Notes: generated from the sequence alone by a model not told the origin. 64,000 nucleotides of DNA from Notolepis coatsorum (GCA_963971535.1 OZ020599.1:99047713-99111712); one strand, 5' to 3'. Positions 15,655-28,740 are shown, counted from the stretch's first letter. Numbers and translations: made by a program.

Positions 15655-16124
15655 GGGCGGCTAGGTGGTGCAGTGGGCAAGGCGCTCGCCCCCAACGCAG
15701 GAGATGCTGGGTCCGAGCCCAGCTCTCGGCGTTGCTACCAGCTTGGCTGGTCGTTCATACTAATACAATTGGCAGTATTAGGGGGTGGGAAGCTGGTGGG
15801 TGGGGATCGGACGTTGTGGACAGCGACTCCTACAGGTCGGTTGGTGTGCCTGCGCAGTAGAATCAGGAATTGACGAGGGCGGTGTGTCCCTCCCACGCAG
15901 ACCCTCGCCGCTGAGAGATCGGGCTGTGCAGGTGAAAAGATGCGACGGCTGCCTCCTCGAGTACCGGAGGGGACACATGATGCAAGGCTTCGTCCACATT
16001 GCAGCCGGCTTGTGGGAGGCATGGCCTGACAACGTTTGAGACAGGGGAGGGTAGAATTGGACAATACGAAATTGGGGATGGGAGAAAAATAGAAAAATGG
16101 GGAGAAAAAGTAGATAAAAAAAAA
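15655..16124 (+). mobile_element. tRNA-derived SINE (family B), full length
   Basis: 5' GGGCGGCTAGGTGGTGCAGTGG (A box TGGTGCAGTGG), B box GGTCCGAGCCC near 15709, a ~400-bp body, and a 3' A-rich end. It is flanked by ACTTGTTATAGGAT at 15641-15654 and 16125-16138, so the insertion point is just after the L2 tail. Other copies: 20729-21206, 33167-35183 (split) and 47226-47721, all on the minus strand. Confidence 0.92.
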
Positions 16125-16129
16125 ACTTG

Positions 16130-16307
16130 TTATAGGATAACCTTACGTTATACACAAGGATGCCTTGTTGTGACTTCTATTTGATCACAGTTATACAGAA
16201 GGAGGCCGTGTTGTGACTTGTATTTGATCAGTTATACACAAGGAGGCCGTGTTGTGACTTGTATTTGATCACAGTTATACACAAGGAGGCCGTGTCGTGA
16301 CTTGTAT
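16130..16307. repeat. ~55-bp tandem repeat, about 3.5 units
   Basis: Units share GTTATACACAAGGAGGCCGT followed by GTTGTGACTTGTATTTGATCA. The first begins in the duplicated SINE flank. Confidence 0.85.
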
Positions 16308-16367
16308 TAATCGCTCACCAGAAAACACTGCTGCAGCTTATTTTAAATGCCTGCAAATGTGACAGAG

Positions 16368-16645
<278 letters not shown>

Positions 16646-17339
16646 AATGTTTGCTTAAACTAAACGGCAATGTTTGTGCAGTTCTGTTGAAATAAAGAGT
16701 TACCACCCACATTAATGACATCTTTCAGAATGGCTGAATGCAGTTAGAGCTTCTATTCAAATGAAAGGGGGAAAATGTTGGCTCCCAACAGTGCCATCAC
16801 ATCTGTCATCAACAAATACATGCATTCGATTATTGTAGGTGATAAGCAAGCGAACCGTGTCAAAACTGTCTGAGTAAATTTGCATTTCTCAAATCCCCTA
16901 CAACATGGGAGTTCAGTTTATACTGATGATAACTAATACATTAATCTTGACTTGGACCTCAAACTTGTATCACCTGCCTTCAAATTTATTCTACACATAT
17001 TATATGTGACATATACATACAACCTCGGGGTACAAACACAAGGTGTTCTCCCTGCCTGGGGCTGTATGCTTATGCAGAGCTGAGAGGGTGGGTTTCTGGC
17101 TGCTGCATCCAGGGTTTGACCGGTAAGACCTCCAGGCTAGCGTGCAATCTGACACCTTCAACTGTAAAAAGATTCCAATGCAATGATCCCTTCTGGTCGA
17201 GTGCTGTCCCTTTCTTTAGCCTTGGGGGCTAAAGTAACAGAAAGTCTATTTATTTTTAACCACTGCTCTGACAGAGATGTCTGATAGTGAAACCGTGAGC
17301 AGAAAAGCCTGTTCTCAATACTGTATACATTCTGCCCTT

Positions 17340-17870
17340 ATGCCAACTTCTGGAATGAAATATGAAATCAAATTGACCTGCCCTTCTCACTCTCTATAAA
17401 ACTTTGTATGAACCGCTCATTAATTACTGTAATGTCATATGGTGCAACACTTACCCCAGCCATCTCAAGAAACTTGAAAGTTTGCAAAAATAAATACTAC
17501 GAGTAGTGTCATGGTCCGGCTTTAATACGCCCACACGTCCTTTATTCCATCGCTTTGGTCTCCTGAGGCTTGCTGATTTTAATGTACACCAAAATGCATC
17601 AATTATGTATCAAGTTGTAAATAACATGAATCACAGACTGTCTGAGCTTGTCCCAGTCTGCCGTCCACTGCACATCCATAACACAAGAAATAGGCATCTT
17701 ATCTTTGGCAAGAGGAGAAAGCTCAAATGTGCCTAAGTATAGCATGCAGGGGCCCGCAGATCTGGAACGAGCTCGATGAGAGTCTGAAACTGTCAAAATC
17801 CATCTCCACCTTCAAAAAATCACTGAAAGAGGAATTGCTCAAATCATATCTCTAAATAGAATCCATACTT
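17340..17870 (+). mobile_element. non-LTR retrotransposon RT C-terminal fragment
   Basis: Frames read YNTLYEPLINYCNVIWCNTY, PSHLKKLESLQK, then (17506-17736) PTRPLFHRFGLLRLADFNVH and HNTRNRHLIFGKRRKLKC. After a further frameshift come a PQIWNELDESLKLSKS-like string and STFKKSLKEELL. This is the post-thumb region of a CR1/Jockey-group LINE. It contains several frameshifts and is truncated on the left. Confidence 0.7.
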
Positions 17871-18058
17871 AGGAATATTAATTGTCTGTATTTATGTATC
17901 TATGTTGTATGTATAGTGGGTAGGTATGTAAGCCTATCCACGTTGTATGTTTTTGTTTGTTTATATTCCATCCAAAAGCTTTAAATAGCTTCTTGTGAGA
18001 CCTGGCACACGCACACAATCTCTCAATGTTCTCACCATGAAGATATGTATGTAATATA

Positions 18059-18208
<150 letters not shown>

Positions 18209-18399
18209 AAATTCATTCATTCATGCATGAAGGAAACAAGATTGTGAATTTATACTTTTTTCCACATCCCCCTGAAATCTCCTCAAGGACCACTGGAGGC
18301 TCCTGGACGGACCGCACTTTTGGGAACCACTGACTAGGGTCGCATGTGTGATGTGTTTGGGGGACTGACTGTTCCCGGGGGGGGGGTTCACATGCCTTC

Positions 18400-18766
18400 G
18401 AGCGACATTGTACTTATTTTATGCCTACTCTTAAGTCTGCACGTTTACATTGCACTACTTTTATTATCTTTTATACCTATTCTTATGTCTTCAATTTATG
18501 CATAGTTTTTTATTGTCAATTGTGTGCTGATATTATGCCTAATTTTATACTAATTGCTGTGGGGCACTCTGGACTGCGGTCCATGTGTGAAAAAGAAGTA
18601 CTATATAGATATTCATATTTGTTATTGTTATATTGTAGAAATGTGTGCATTGAAATGTCTGTAAAGTCTCGACGACATTGAAAATGAGGGTGACCTCAAT
18701 TGTCTTTTCGAGAATAAATAAAGGTTTGAATGAATGAATGAATGAATGAATGAATGAATGAATGTG
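18400..18766 (+). mobile_element. LINE 3' end with (GAAT)n tail
   Basis: AT-rich 3' UTR ending GAGAATAAATAAAGGTTTGAATGAATG with about nine GAAT units. There is no coding part. It is preceded by a TTGGGAACCACTGA word (18321-18334) like one end of a hAT element. Confidence 0.55.
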
Positions 18767-19109
18767 GACCTGAAATAAACCTAACCATACCGTGTGGATA
18801 GATACCATTATGTGATGTGGATAGAAAAACAAACATGCATCACCATGTTTAAGATGTGGGATATTGCTTACATTATTAGAGAAAACTATAAACTTGAATG
18901 CTATGCATAATATTGACTGGTATGCCAATACAAATATGGGTAGGCAGCACTTGACTTATAAAAAAGGGTAATACATGTATGTGTAATAACAACACATAAT
19001 TTAATTACTCAGTAATGACAAGTATTTGTAATTATAAGTGTGTTTTATCAGGTAGGTTTACCAGGTAACTTCTGTTTATTTATGTTATTATACACAGTTA
19101 TTAGGCCTA

Positions 19110-19425
19110 TACCATGTCATTTCTGTACAGTAATATGAAGTGCTTCCCAAATAATAATTTTTACATATCTGTAGATAGTGATACTATATCTATATCTGTA
19201 CATATCCCTTACCTACTCTTACTAGTTATACCGCTGGCCAGTATGACTTACTACCAGTGTCTTTATACCTGCATCAATGTAAAAACATCAGATTAACAGT
19301 ATACTCACTCAGTACTACTAATTTATATATTGTATACCCAGTTTAATCACCTGTACATTGTAGCACTGTATTGTTGTACTGTACTTGTGCTGTATAGTGA
19401 CAATAAACGTGTATCTAATCTAATA
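19110..19425 (+). mobile_element. LINE 3' end with TCTAA tail
   Basis: Ends TGACAATAAACGTGTATCTAATCTAAT. AT-rich, no coding part. Confidence 0.5.
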
Positions 19426-19732
19426 TGACATTCGGTATTAAGCACACATTGGACTAAAGAACAAGTCATTGGTGATCTTTTGAGAAGTTCTACATCCACG
19501 CAGTGACCAAATACGCGGCTAATGAAATCTCTTCGATCCAGAACGTGATAAACCGTGATACAAAAACAAACGTGGAAGAAACGCAATGTTTATTTTCAGT
19601 GATAATTTAATCATACAAACGTTCATCAAACATACAGAAAAAAAGAAAAGAAAAAACGTTCATCTGTTTTGCTCGTCCTCTTCGCATCTCATAAATGTGC
19701 TGTCGTTATGAGAACAGTTCTGAGTCTAGTGC

Positions 19733-20332
19733 CAACAAGCGGTGCATGGGTAAGGCTAAGAGAATTATAAAAGACTCCAGCCACCCAAACAACTGCCTCT
19801 TTGAACTGCTGCGGTCAGGCAAGCGATACCGGAGTCTCATGGCAAGCACAGAGAGACTCAGAAGAAGCTTCTATCCTCAGGCCATCAGAATGCTAAATGA
19901 CAATAACACTATGTAACAACCATCAAATGCACGCACACACATCCACACGCACACACTCACTTTAAACAAACAACTCACTGCACCATCCACTTTACCCACT
20001 TTAGAACACCTAAACACACTTTATATTTATTGGTAAATAATTTGCACTACAACCCATACCTCATTACACCTTACTGTAAATTGTACCTAAATTGTACCTC
20101 ATCCCATTTCTCCTTTGTACTGTATAGTATTTTGTATTGTAACTCAGGTACTTCTATATACTGAACACTTTTGTCTACGTACTTGACTTCTATTTTATAC
20201 TTGCTATACTTATTTTGTACTTATCTATTTTGTCTAGCACAGTCTCTGGAGCGTAACAGAAAGAAGCATTTTGTATAAAAGTATTCTGTACTTCTGTATG
20301 ACAACTAATAAAGAAACTTGAACTTGAACTTG
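19733..20332 (+). mobile_element. L2-clade LINE, 5'-truncated copy
   Basis: Nearly identical to 15026-15645: the RT C-terminal codons (KRCMGKAKRIIKDSSHPNN, KRYRSLMASTERLRRSFYPQ) and the whole 3' UTR to AATAAAGAAACTTGAACTTG. There are only a few substitutions and a small deletion near 20130, so the two insertions are close in age. Confidence 0.9.
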
Positions 20333-20335
20333 ATG

Positions 20336-20545
20336 GTCAGTCAGTCAGTCAGTCAGTCAGTCAGTCAGTCAGTCAGTCAGTCAGTCAGTCAGTCAGTCAG
20401 TCAGTCAGTCAGTCAGTCAGTCAGTCAGTCAGTCAGTCAGTCAGTCAGTCAGTCAGTCAGTCAGTCAGTCAGTCAGTCAGTCAGTCAGTGAGTGAGTGAG
20501 TGAGTGAGTGAGTGAGTGAGTGAGTGAGTGAGTGAGTGAGTGAGT
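20336..20545. repeat. (GTCA)n to (GTGA)n tetranucleotide array
   Basis: About 37 GTCA units followed by about 14 GTGA units, directly after the L2 tail. A single C to G change has spread through the right part. Confidence 0.97.
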
Positions 20546-20728
20546 AGATGGGGGTGTGTTTGAATGTGTAAGTGAGTGACATTGCTGGTCGATGATGTAT
20601 TTATATCTAACTAACTCCCTTATGAAAAAGTATCATGGTATTTACAAAAAGTATCATGGTATTTCCATCCTTTATTAGTCACTACGATTATGGTAATTAA
20701 TGATAGTGACCGATAATGTGATGGATAT

Positions 20729-21206
20729 ATATATATTTTTTTTATCCTCTTTTTCTCCGCCTGGTTTTTCTATGCTTTTATCCCCATCCCAATTTAGTCG
20801 TTATGCCAATTCCCCCCCTCCCCTACCTGGTCGTTGTGCGCATGTCCCCCCTACTGGTCGGTACAAGGGAACCCTGAAGTCTACCACATGCTTCCTCCGA
20901 CACATGCGGAGACAGCCAGCGGCTCTCTTTTCACCTGGCAGCGAGGATTGGTGAAGTGTAACGCATGGGAGGTCACGCTGCCTTCACCACTTCCTGCCTT
21001 TCGCTGAGCAGGCGCCCAGACCTGACCTGTAGGCGCCGCTGTCCACAACGCCAGATTACCACCCACGACTTCCCTCCCGCTAACTCAGCCAAACGAGTTA
21101 GTATGCCGATCGGCCCAAGCCGCAGGCAATGCTGACCTCGGGAGTCGAGACCGCAGCCTCTTGCATTGGTGACGAGCGCAATCTCCGCTACGCCACCCGA
21201 CCGCCC
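20729..21206 (-). mobile_element. tRNA-derived SINE (family B)
   Basis: Reverse orientation, A/T-rich 3' end on the left and tRNA-like head (CCACCCGACCGCCC) on the right. The direct repeats AATGTGATGGATAT flank it at 20715-20728 and 21207-21220. Confidence 0.92.
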
Positions 21207-21689
21207 AATGTGATGGATATTATAATGCCAGAACCCAAGCAGAGACACATACGAGAGAGAACATAGAGAAAACCCAACAGTGGGTATATTTATTTACAAG
21301 GGACAATGGTGCAGGTGAATAATTGGGGTGAACAGCTAAACACAAAAGGAATAAAGTCCAAACGAAAAGCAACGCCAAGCAGAAAACAACAAATAAGCAA
21401 AGTAGCTAAATAAACCACAGGAACAATCAAAGTCCAATTGCCTGGGAACATAAAATACTCATGGGGGGGGGGGGGGGGACTAAGAGTATCCAGGACCAAC
21501 CAAAGTTATAATCTCAAATGGTCAAAAACACGGAATAGTAACTAGGAATCAAAAACACGAGAATGCATAGGAACAGGACTAACGATATGTAAGTCTACGA
21601 TCTGGCAAAGAGGAATAGCTGTGACCAGTTTTTTATGGCAAGGATGATGATGTGGAAAAGCTGATATAAAAACTCCCCACACAATCATG

Positions 21690-21743
21690 CCTGATTGAGA
21701 GAGAGAGAAATAGGGAGAGAGAGATGTAGAGAGAGAGAGATAT

Positions 21744-21832
<89 letters not shown>

Positions 21833-22063
21833 GACAGAGAGAGACAGAGAGAGATGTAGAGAGAGAGATAGAAAGAGGGAGAGAGAGAGATGTAGAGCGA
21901 GAGATATGTAGAGAGAGAGAGAGATACAGAGAGAGATGTAGAGAGAGAGAGAGAGAAATAGGGAGAGAGAGAGATGTAGAGAGAGATATATATGTAGAGA
22001 GAGAGACAGAGAGAGATGTAGAGAGAGAGAGAGAAAGAGGGAAAGAGAGATGTAGAGAGATAT

Positions 22064-22124
<61 letters not shown>

Positions 22125-22207
22125 GACAGAGACAGAGAGAGATGTAGAGAGAGAGAGAGATGTAGAGAGAGATGTAGAGAGAGAGATATGTAGAGAGAGA
22201 GAGAGAT

Positions 22208-22250
<43 letters not shown>

Positions 22251-22339
22251 TAGACAGAGTGAGATCTGGAGATAGAGAGATGTAGAGAGAGAGAGAGATG
22301 TAGAGAGAGAGAGAGATGTAGAGAGAGAGAGGGAGAGAT

Positions 22340-22412
<73 letters not shown>

Positions 22413-22413
22413 A
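21690..22413. repeat. long impure (GA)n array with GATGTAGA higher-order units
   Basis: About 720 bp of GA broken by recurrent GATGTAGA, GACAGA and GATATGTAGA words, often at about 20-50-bp spacing. The reverse strand looks like an SLSLYISLSL protein but is repeat-driven. Confidence 0.96.
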
Positions 22414-22621
22414 GTGATACAAATGATGATACCATCTGTATCATAGTTTAAATTGAATGATATGGTAATTATTCATACAATGGCCGGTATCATGGTAAAG
22501 CTGAAATTACCATCAAACTGCCATGGTACTTTTTCATAAGGGAATTTTCAGACTGACACCCATATGTTTTGGAATACATTAGGTTTTGAATGGGGGATGC
22601 AATTAACTGGTATCACTATTA

Positions 22622-22850
22622 AAATGGTAAAAATGGTAAATGGACTGCATTTATATACTGTAGCGCTTTTATCCAAATCGCTTTTCAATTTAGTTCCTCA
22701 CATTTTGGCAGAGGCGATCATGCAAGGTGCCAACCTGCTCATCGGGAGCAGTTAGGGGTTAAGTGTCTTGCCCAAGGACACTTCGACACGCTGCCGGGAA
22801 CCGATTACCAGGCGGCTGCTCTACCTCCCGAGCCACTGTCGCCACCCCAT
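22622..22850 (-). mobile_element. tRNA-derived SINE (family A)
   Basis: Reverse copy of the 6066-6290 family: GAGCAGTTAGGGGTTAAGTG TCTTGCCCAAGGACACTTCG in the body, and the tRNA-like head reading GGGGTGGCGACAGTGGCTCG on the minus strand at the right end. Confidence 0.85.
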
Positions 22851-23991
22851 TAAGCCACTATTAAGCATGCTTAAAGTTGACAGTGTCCTAACTGTAGGCC
22901 TTTTAAAAGGTACTAGGAGCTAAATGTATCTATGTGTACAGTATTCTATGCAGGATTAACCACTTTGCGTACAGTATTCTATGCAGGATTAACCACTTTG
23001 CGTACAGTATTCTATGCAGGGTTAACCACAGACAGCTGAGCTCCTTCACTTCCATCCTATACTTCTATGATAAGTATACTGTAGCTAAACTGAACTATTG
23101 AATTCAGTCTTGCTTTCACATGACATTGCACCTATCAAAACTCTCTTGTGCCTGAATCATGTTGTTTGTGTTCCTGTCTCTGGTTAACCTCTTATGCATT
23201 AGGCAAAGAATGGGGCTAGTTTTGCATAACACGCCTGGCGATTGCATACCCAAATTAATTAGCTATTTATTATACTTTATACTTAAGTCCTACTGAAATA
23301 GAGTTACAGAGGTTTGAGGTTTGACTGAAGTAAAAGTTTTGTTCAATCACATTTCTGTTTACTTGTTGCCTGTTTTTGAGTTCCAGCTGAGAGGTAGGTT
23401 CCATAGCCTGAAGTCTTATCTAGTACAGGTCCAAAGTTGATAGCAATCCCACGGAAAATGTGTGTTTTACAAAGGTTTTTGTAATGTGTGTACTGGTATG
23501 GTAATATCCAGCATGATTATCCAAAATGGCCGTCCACTGCCATTTATTCCGACACGCTAGTCAAAACAAAGAACTTGTCTGGCTTCTTCTTTGTCTTTCT
23601 CATTGAAATCACCCTTTGTGTGGGATACCCTTGGCTCCAGAATGTCATTAGCTACAAAGGTGGTCAATAATTTTCACCATCAGAGGTGACTGGTCCGTTC
23701 AGGACACGGCCAAACCGGACGTGGTCACTTTGTCAAATGACGCTGGTCGGATGTTTGGTCTTGTAACCCGAGACTGGAAGCACACAATTGGTCAAGTAGG
23801 GTGACGATTGAAATGCGGCAAATTCAACTTTCCAACAATGTATTGGTTGATCGGCAAAAACGCAGCCCGGAGCCGGCAGACGAGGGCAAAGTGCTGCGAC
23901 ACGCGCATGCGTGACGGCCCGTTGTCGGACTGAGAGGAGGTGGAGGGAGAAACGTTAAGCTGTTAAGAGATAGATATATAATTGTCAATTA
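22851..23991. other. mostly unassigned DNA with 33-bp triplication
   Basis: Three copies of a 33-bp unit (GTACAGTATTCTATGCAGGA/TTAACCACTTTGC) lie at about 22938-23030. The rest shows no gene or known repeat. Confidence 0.6.
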
Positions 23992-24225
23992 TAATCAACC
24001 AGTGGTGGAAAGTACTGTACACAATTTCAAGTTACTTCTATTTTCATTTTAGGGAACCATATAATTTTACTCCACTATATTTCAAATGAAATATTCTACT
24101 TTTTACTCCACTACATTTATCTGAACCCATCAGTTACTAGTTATTTAGAAGAAAAATTATTTGCATAGAAAACATGGCAAAAATGTATGAAGATTATATA
24201 CATTGTGTGAAGCCTGTCAACTTCA

Positions 24226-24470
24226 AGAGGACGTAATCAGAGCAGCATAACTGCTGGACCACATACCACTTTAACATAACCTTTAATCAGAGCAGCATAA
24301 CTGGACCACATACCACTTTAACATAATCTTTAATCAGAGCAGCATAACTGGACCACATACCACTTTAACATGACCTTTAATCAGAGCAGTATAACTGGAC
24401 CACATACCACTTTAACATAACCTTTAATCAGAGCAGCATAACTGGACCACACACCACTTTAACACTTTGA
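24226..24470. repeat. ~47-bp tandem repeat, five units
   Basis: Units read ATCAGAGCAGCATAACTGGA CCACATACCACTTTAACATA ACCTTTA with few changes. Lies inside the hAT MITE. Confidence 0.93.
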
Positions 24471-24519
24471 GTATATATATATAACTTATAACTTATAACT
24501 TCATCAAAATTAGTCTGAT

Positions 24520-24966
24520 TATCCTAACACTGATAACATAGATTCCTTACCTGACATCAGATGGTATCCAACTGGTATATTCCAATTCCTGATCACCATT
24601 CGAAAAAATCGATAAGTCTATAGATCCACCGTGTGTACAGTGCAGTACATGATTGTGCGGGTCTCAGAGGCTCCAGAATGAACTGTGATAACCCCGGCTG
24701 GATCAGTGGACTGGAAAATGTGGAGTACCGGATTTTTTCCCCCATCCATTTTCATTGAGTCCATTCCAAAATCCCTTATGTCATCTGGGAGACGATAGGG
24801 GGCGCTTTTTTCCACATATGATCGCCGGCGGTGCTCGTGTATACTCGGGTAGGCTCGCGTGATGCAATATGATTTCAGATCGATAAAAAAAAAAAAAAAA
24901 TCAGAGAAATTTCGTGAGTGGCTTTCAACCACATATTAATAAACCCGAGATATCTCGTGTGTGGCA
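24520..24966. repeat. interspersed module related to 53870-54260
   Basis: Shares ordered words with 53870-54260: TTACCT-ACATC-GATG, ATTCCAATTCCTGAT-CCATTC, and CTGGGAGACGATAGGGGG. Non-coding. Repeat class unknown. Confidence 0.55.
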
Positions 24967-25155
24967 GTTATATATCGTATGGCTATCGCGTCCCGCTCTA
25001 GCCTATTGAGATACCCCTTATCTCCTATGGTACCTAATGTACCCCACGAACAACTAAATGCACCCCACCTGAGGGCCCCGCCCCTATGGAGGCGTAGCCT
25101 ATATAACCATGACTCTGGTCACCAAACACTCTTCCTCTATTTTCGTTCCATCGTA
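24967..25155 (+). repeat. DIRS left inverted terminal repeat
   Basis: From CGTCCCGCTCTAGCCTATTG (about 24989) to CACCAAACACTCTTCCTC it is almost identical to the reverse complement of the right repeat. Its outermost ~22 bp (GTTATATATCGTATGGCTAT) are unique to this end and are found again only in the internal complementary region. Confidence 0.92.
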
Positions 25156-26028
25156 TCGGCTGCGTGCACCATACGTAACTAGCAGGATGAAAAAGATCAG
25201 AGTCATAATGTTGAAAGCTTACCGGAGGTTGCTGGCCCCTGGCATCTTCGAAGCATGTTTTCGGCGACACGACGGGCCTATGTTGATGTTCCTCGTCTGA
25301 TGACAGCAGATCAAGGTTCAGCTGTACAAGATTGGCTGTCGGGCCAGCTTGTACCCAGGTAGGCCCTGTGTCTTCAGGCATGGGTATTAGTGTTAGTAAT
25401 GCTGGTTTGTTTTGTTACACAACCATGTTGTGTGTTGGCGCCGGGGGCAGGATGGTTTGGTGAACGTTCACTGCAGTGAACGGTTTCCAAACTGTCTTGG
25501 GCGTGCTGCTAAACATCTAATGCTATGCTACATGCTATCGCTAATGCCACATGCTACCACTACTGCTACATACTAACTGCTCCGCTGTTCTAATGTCTCC
25601 GCCGTGAGATGTTGTCACTTCTCCCTCCTCTTGCCCGGTTCATCAATGAAGGTCAGTCGGTGGCTGTTGTGGTTTTTTTTGCTGAGTCCTATTTACCTTT
25701 TTTCGGGTAAATGGGTTGACAACAGGGTAGGCCGTGGCTAGGTAGCCTAGCCAGGTATGTTACCTTGTGTTCCGGCGGGGTCTATGGAACGGTGTCCCCA
25801 TCTGGGGCCGATGCGTGAGCTCGGCGGTGTAGCAGTAGAGCTATATTACTGCAGGATGGGACTTAACGGCGGGTTATGGCTCAGCTGGCTAGTTCCTATC
25901 CACATTGGCGTCGGGTAGTGGGGCTATGGGTCCAGCCGACATGGTAAACATGTTGCGTGTCTGTGCGCAGGCGGTTGTTGATCTGGGTTCCACATCGCCT
26001 CACGCTAGGCTGTAGTAGTATAGGGGCA

Positions 26029-26093
26029 GGGCCGCCTGGGAGAAATGTGAGGCCCTGTGTGATTTTAAACGCGAGGCCCCCCACCCCCTGAGG
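26029..26093. mobile_element. very short hAT-like MITE remnant inside DIRS
   Basis: CAGGGCCGCCT at the left and AGGCGGCCCTG at the right form an 11-bp perfect inverted repeat about 43 bp apart. The flanks TATAGGGG / TGTAGTGG are only partly similar, so the target duplication is weak. Confidence 0.5.
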
Positions 26094-27769
26094 CGGCCCT
26101 GTGTAGTGGGCTATTGTTTTGTTCTGTCACTCTGCTATGAGAAGGTCTGTCTTGCTACAGCTTTCTCTCCTCTCAACCATTCATACTGACGGTCAATCGG
26201 TATACTGGGGGAGTAGTGCGGGGGGGGCTTTGTTTACCTTTTTTGGTAAATGGGCTAAACTAGGGCTGGTGTGCTGTTGTGAATATTTTGAATGAAGGCG
26301 GGACTAGTTCGCTCTGGTCCGCCTCCCCTTAACGTTGTGTATATGGGTTTGCTCATTCTACAGTATTTTGTGGTTTAGTTCTTTTATTCATTTAACCCTT
26401 TCATGGTGCACACCACAGTGGAGGTTGCTGTTTGCAACCACCACTGGTGCTCCGTGTTAACATCAGTCCTTTGTTTTTGACATATTGAAACAGTGCCCCG
26501 CCCGGCCGACGCCATGGGTGGGTCGGCCTGGCGAGTGGCTGGTGGGCTGTTAAAGCCTGTACCGCCACGGTATGGAATTGGCAGCGATTAGAACTGTGTT
26601 CGAATTGCTGTTTTTTTCTATTAAAAAAAAAGATTTGTCTGGTGGCGGGGCCTTGAGGGCCAGCCGACGTCGACACATCGCGCAAGGTTGTTGACGTTAT
26701 TAGCTTTGACCCAGCCGCAAGCTATAACCGCTCAGGGTTCCCCTCTCCGCAGGGGATTTTGGTCTTCTGCTGGAGCGCGGGCGGTATTGTCCTAGGCCCT
26801 ACACCGCCTCACACCGCGCAGCCAGAAGAAGAGAGAGCACGGCCTCGTCAGCGGCGATGATGAGGCCCTCGACAGGCGGCCATGTTTTCCCCCGCCGGAG
26901 GTATCCTGGGCGTTGATTCGTGTCCACAAGGCCGACAGCCTTGGCGGCCGAGGGATCGGCCATGTAGGATGGGTTCGACTTGAACAAACAAGCCGTCACC
27001 GTCCTGCCGCGAGCAGCCCGCTCTCCGATCACTCCCTTCCCCAACACCAGCGGAAAAAGTGGGCTCTGATTGTTTCCTTTGGCTGCGGGCCGCGTGCCTT
27101 CATTGAAGCGCGGGCGGCCCCCCTTTCGCTTCTCATGGGGACAGGGGCTGACACCCAGTTGATGGCTGAGCCTGGGTCTGTCCATGAGAATGTTGTGCTG
27201 TCAAGCGGCTCCCACACCATAAGATGTGTTGGTTGAGCCTGGTGTTACGTCTGTCAACTTAAGTGTTGTCAGCAGGGGGGCTCGAAACCTTTTGAGGCAC
27301 ACAGTGCGGGCTTCCCCGGCCTCGCCTTCGCCAGGCCAGGTATCATGTTGGTGCCTCCCACTCCTGAAATATTGGCAGTGGTCGCAGGCACGCGTGATTT
27401 GGGGTGGTAGTAATATCACTGCAGGGCTACGGTGTGTAGGAACCCATGGGGTCCTTACACCTTGCATGTCCGGCTGCAGAACAACTCCTCAGCATGTTCT
27501 GGAGGGGTGTTCAGTGGGGGGGCTTTTTTCATCGGAAGCCCCCCGTATCAGACCGGCCCTTTCTGTCGGGGTCCCCCCTTGGGTGCGATTGCCTCGTGGG
27601 TGGTGTCAGGGTCAGATGGCCCGACACGGAACGCGCTGCTCGCACGGTTCCAGGGTTGGCTACGCACAGCGGGGGGACCGGGCCAACTATCTACAGTTCC
27701 TGGCGGACCTGCGCCACGTGACAGCGGGTGCGTTGGGAGTGTCATCACATATGACTACGGCAGTACCAT

Positions 27770-28740
27770 ATGTCGAGGTGGATGGAGAGAACGCTGAGGC
27801 GGGGACTTGTGTTTACACAACCCCACCCGTTTTCAGGTTTGGTACAGACCCTATTGTCAGGGTCTCCAGCAGTGACAGCTCTGGTCAACGAGATCCAATC
27901 TCTGTGGACGAAGCAAGCCATCGTCGTGGCGTTCTCCTCCCGGTGTTCTCTGCCTGAGAAGTCGGGAGGGAGGGGTGTAAGACCCAGGCTGGACCTGTCC
28001 CATGGGAAGGTTCAGCATTTTTTGGATCGTCTCCTACCTGTTGAACACTGTCAGGTGGGGGTCTGGTTCTCCTCCATAGACCTGTAGGATGCGTATGCGC
28101 ATCTCTGGTTCTTCCATCCTAGGGCTTACCTACGCTTCCTTTGCAGGGTTAGCGTATGAGTACCAGAGGCTGCCGTTCGGTTTTCTCTGGCTCCCCGCAT
28201 CTTCACCAAGTGCGTGGAGGCCGCACTGGGGCCTCTGCGTCGTCAGGGGTTACGGAGTGTTCTGCCCTGATGACGTTCTGGTCCTTCGCAGTCAAGGTGG
28301 ATCGTCAGGTCTCGTACCAGGCAGATCTCTACCAGCCTGGGGTTGCTGTAGACTGGATGTAGAGTACTCCTCTTCCCAGTCAATGGTTGGAGGGCTATGG
28401 GCATCCCTCTCAGAGCGTGTTGTCAACACGCTCGGGAGGTTCTGTCCTAGGACGGTTACGGCGCTGTCTCACGTCGCGTTTTCACCGACGCCTCCCTCGC
28501 TGGTGACGCGTCGGGCCAACGCAGTAGGGGGCAGCTGGCAAACCATGCTGCCCGGTCTGCGCTACGTTCAATGTGTTGGTGTTGAAAGCGGTCCTTCTGG
28601 TCCACAAATGGTGTTGATCAGGATGGACGATACGACGTCAGTGTCCTGTATCGACAGACAGGGAGGAGTACGCTCCCCCTGTCTGCACCAGGCGTCGGGC
28701 GGCTGGCTATGGGCATCCTCCATCTGCGCGGCCTGAGGGC
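27770..28740 (+). pseudogene. DIRS reverse transcriptase/RNase H remnant
   Basis: The frame 27770-28087 encodes the RT N-terminal region (VNEIQSLWTKQAIVV, VRPRLDLS) up to motif A, where the stop at 28086 interrupts the SIDL-x-DAY box (SIDL, stop, DAYAHL). The following motifs are split between frames: YEYQRLPFGF (about 28157), FTKCVEAALGPLRRQGLRS (about 28203) and a motif C with the two catalytic aspartates kept (FCPDD, about 28260). Farther right, DDTTSVSCIDRQGGVRSPCL (about 28625-28690) matches the RNase H part. In DIRS elements the enzyme copies the element RNA into a circular DNA. Stops and at least three frameshifts make this copy dead. Confidence 0.85.

Larger units (their letters stand above)
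20616..22543. mobile_element. TIR element (TCCCTTATGAAAAAGTA ends) with internal insertions
   Basis: Left end TCCCTTATGAAAAAGTATCA and right end (reverse complement) TCCCTTATGAAAAAGTACCA form inverted repeats of about 22 bp. The GGTAT/ATGGTA words recur beneath both ends. It encloses a SINE B copy and a long GA tract and has no coding capacity. Superfamily not determined, because I see no clear target duplication. Confidence 0.7.

Noticed and set aside
21542..22444. 300-residue SLSLSL/YISLSL frames on the minus strand, and similar frames at 9021-9644, 16338-16721, 40537-40993, 42602-43072 and 46799-47044
   Set aside because: They are translations of GA/CT microsatellites with no start context, domains or codon-bias support.
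26799..27236. Overlapping frames in the DIRS leader as a gag gene
   Set aside because: No recognisable gag-like motif and several competing frames on both strands; only position suggests gag.
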